DNA of 64,000 nucleotides. Source: Helicoverpa zea. Lineage: Eukaryota > Arthropoda > Insecta > Lepidoptera > Noctuidae. The notes beneath the pieces are model-generated. The model was not told where the DNA came from, did no database searches, and worked only from the letters and a program-made list of their open reading frames with translations. A program made the position numbers and the translations under genes. Below, one piece after another: positions 61,901-64,000 of the stretch (positions are counted from its first letter, which is position 1; each line of letters starts with the position of its first letter). The stretch spans positions 8,428,120-8,492,119 of the forward strand of contig NC_061455.1 in the NCBI RefSeq assembly GCF_022581195.2. Direction: 5' to 3'.

Positions 61901-62457
61901 AGGTAATGTTTGGATTCTGTAGCTTTAAAAACAAGCCCAGATACAAAGTGCAGACAAGAAATGGGAGCTTTCTCGATTTAATACCATACACACGTAAAAT
62001 GCTTTATGCGTCTGAAAACGTACAAATTACGCGCCGCATACCAGAGACATGTTTAACCTGTGAAACCACAATAACAGTAGGAGCCAAAGCGTATGATCGC
62101 TTCATAGAGCTCTGATTGGTGACCAAGTCAGGTCTGATTTGTTCGTTCATCAGATCTTTGAAAGTGTTTCGGTGGATACTTACTGTCGTCCTGTTTACGT
62201 GTGACACAAAATATGGTATATAAACGTCCTCCGCAATAGCGAAATTTTCCCGGTGTGCGGTAGTGACGCACAGTATACAACACTTATGTTTCTTTTGATT
62301 TGCTGGCTCCACCAAGAAATGGCAAATTGCGAGCGTACATTTTGAAAATCTTGGCAAAACTGCAGGTTTCAAGTACGAACACATGAAGTGGACTCGCACA
62401 GATACGTACATTTTGCCTATTCGTGAACTAATGCAAACATTTCGGTGGAGTCCCGGC
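58954..62457. other. AT-rich gene-poor sequence
   Basis: No gene is supported. Short GC-rich hairpin-like pieces occur near 60320 (GAGAGCCTCGGGCTTCCCTCTC) and 60790. A CTGTTTGTCTGTTTATC tract near 61015 resembles the start of a Helitron or non-LTR repeat. The 155-codon minus-strand frame ending at 62004 begins inside the next element and is not convincing. Confidence 0.4.
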
Positions 62458-62822
62458 TTAGGCCACCACATTAGGCGTGCGCGATCCTCGGGCGTGTGAG
62501 TAGCGCGGGCGCCGCGCGTGCGTCGCGAGCGCGTTGCGTGAGCGTCGCGTTTTGCTGCCCTGCGGCATTTGCAGCGCGCTCGCGGCGCGCACGCGCCGCT
62601 CTCCTTGACGTTTAACTGCTAAGGCGTTTAGCGGGCGGCGGGGATAGCGGGCGAAGGGGTAAGAACGCAACTCGAGCGCCGCGTGCTCGCCGCGAGCGCG
62701 TCGCTTGCACTCTTCACACATGCCGCAGGGCAGCAAAACGCGACGTTCACGCAGCGCGCTCGCGACGCCCGCGCTACTCACACGCCCGAGGATCACGCAC
62801 GCCTAATGTGGGGTCAGCCTTA
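62458..62822. repeat. GC-rich fold-back element
   Basis: The ends, containing CACATTAGGCGTGCG, ATCCTCGGGCGTGTGAGTAG and CGCGGGCG, are inverted at 62459-62511 and 62768-62822. Inner segments repeat CTGCCCTGCGGCATTTG and CGCGAGCGCG in both orientations, so almost the whole 365 bases can fold. The composition is unlike the AT-rich flank. Confidence 0.85.
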
Positions 62823-62904
62823 CCATAGTGAGTAAGTGCACAGAAAATCCCCGTCATACAAGTGTTTCTCCCCAGTAGTGAAACTATCCTACCCTATGCG
62901 CCTG

Positions 62905-63120
62905 CTGATGATGATGACTCATTTTATCATCCATCCAGCTATTCCCCAACTATGTTGGTGTTGGCTTCCAGTCACCGAATCTGTTTGAGTACCAATATTT
63001 TGCTTGGAGCGACTACCTATCTACCTATCTTCAATCCAGTCAACTACACAAGACGATATCCATGGTAAGACTGACAGACTTTCTGGCTTCTGATTAGTCG
63101 CAGCAGCTGCAGAAAATGTA
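62905..63120 (-). mobile_element. Diverged SINE fragment
   Basis: A minus-strand relative of the 47-kb SINE (CCAACTATGTTGGTGTTGGC, then CTATCTACC and CTGACAGACTTTCTGGC). Many changes and the missing tRNA-like head mark it as an old, truncated copy. Confidence 0.6.
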
Positions 63121-64000
63121 CAAATGACAGCTTTGTCAGACTCAAAGCATATAGACATAGATTATAGCTGTTTCCTGTGAAAATTACTTACGCACCATAC
63201 GTAATAATTTTCCAAATTGGCTGACTAGATCCAGAGATATTCACAACGTCACAAACTTTACTTCTTTTGTTTAGATAAATGGTCACATCCACAACACAAC
63301 CTTGATCAATGAATCTATGCGACTGCTAAGTGCTAATCCTAATTATACTGTCACGTGAAAGAATGCACCTACGGGATAAGTAGTATTTTGACTATTCTAT
63401 ATTGCCCACGCAGACGAAGTTGCGGGCAACAGCTAGTCTTCAATAATGTTCTTATTAAATTGTTAGTTGTCAGATTTTTATGTTTGTGCAATGCAATTAA
63501 GTATGTACCTACTTACTTTAGTTGCATTAAGATCTAAGTACACTACTTTTTAAAGACACTTAATTCCCAAGTTAATTGAAGAGAGTAAAAAAAATGCTTC
63601 AGGTCTCATATAACATGAAATCTACGAATAATGCCTGGGCACAATCAACATTAATTCTTTAATCTTAATCATAAATTATGAGAACAACTGATTTCTGACG
63701 TCATATTATTTAGTTCGAGTTGGAATCTTATAAAGCGAGACTATGCTTCCAGGTTGTTACGTAGTTTATAAAAATAACACAGCACGAGTATTCATTGTAT
63801 TCAAAATCGATAGGGCTTAGGCGGGCGGTCGGAGGTGCTGCGGCAGCGCGTGTGGAATCCCGCCGCTAGCGCCTTAGCAACGTGCCGCCGGCCTTAAAAG
63901 CTCTTATATTCCTTTAAGAAATAATACAGTGTAATGCCTCTCACATTTCCGGCACTGTGCAAAAATATTCAATTTTTATTCGTGGTGCTAATATTTTGAA
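63121..64000. other. Window end: Helitron-like end and GC-rich patch
   Basis: A Helitron-like 3' end lies at about 63400-63437 (GCGGGCAACAGCTAGT). A GC-rich palindromic patch spans 63818-63897 (TTAGGCGGGCGG against CCGCCGGCCTTAA), which may be a further MITE. No gene is supported. Confidence 0.4.

Noticed and set aside
62004..62471. 155-codon minus-strand frame
   Set aside because: Its start lies inside the GC-rich fold-back element, it has no recognisable domain, and the composition is not convincing. It cannot be excluded without a search.
62458..62796. 112-codon frame rich in Arg/Ala
   Set aside because: It is entirely inside the inverted-repeat element; GC-rich palindromes lack stop codons by composition.

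Overview
This is nuclear DNA from a lepidopteran, probably a noctuid-like moth. It is AT-rich, with short-intron housekeeping genes that have GT-AG introns. Between them lies a dense layer of small DNA elements, Helitron-like ends and a tRNA-derived SINE of the type common in moths. The species call is inference from repeat style. The gene identities rest on protein families recognised by eye from spliced exons; no search was run.

Layout: 0-2 kb holds repeats and one doubtful exon. 2.2-5.5 kb (minus) is the ribonucleotide reductase large subunit in five exons. 5.9-6.1 kb (minus) is a small membrane-protein-like ORF. 6.9-15.1 kb (plus) is the U1 snRNP splicing factor Prp40 in 18 exons, with its start codon formed by the last three bases of exon 1. 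15-18 kb is a field of MITEs. 18.3-24.9 kb (plus) is a THAP-domain P-element-type transposase gene. Its acidic catalytic motifs are still visible, its first intron is packed with nested elements, and one in-frame exon is tandemly duplicated. 26.7-28.2 kb (plus) is a single-exon pogo/CENP-B-like gene that keeps its DNA-binding half but has lost most of its DDE triad. 29.4-33.6 kb (minus) is WASH complex subunit 4 (SWIP). 34.6-36.0 kb (minus) is TATA-binding protein. 36.7-38.4 kb (plus) is eIF3 subunit k, divergent from TBP.

From 39.9 to 46.1 kb three minus-strand genes encode secreted, extremely histidine-rich, cysteine-free proteins that are clearly tandem duplicates. From 46 to 64 kb the window is gene-poor. 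A GC-rich exon near 54.9-55.1 kb carries an eh1 Groucho-binding motif, as in goosecoid-type homeobox repressors. The rest is SINE, Helitron-like and MITE copies, including one MITE with perfect 63-bp arms and a GC-rich fold-back element.

The housekeeping genes are unrelated in pathway and show only eukaryotic gene packing. The parts most worth pursuing are the His-rich cluster, the adjacent pair of transposase-derived genes, the exon duplication and the five-level transposon nest.
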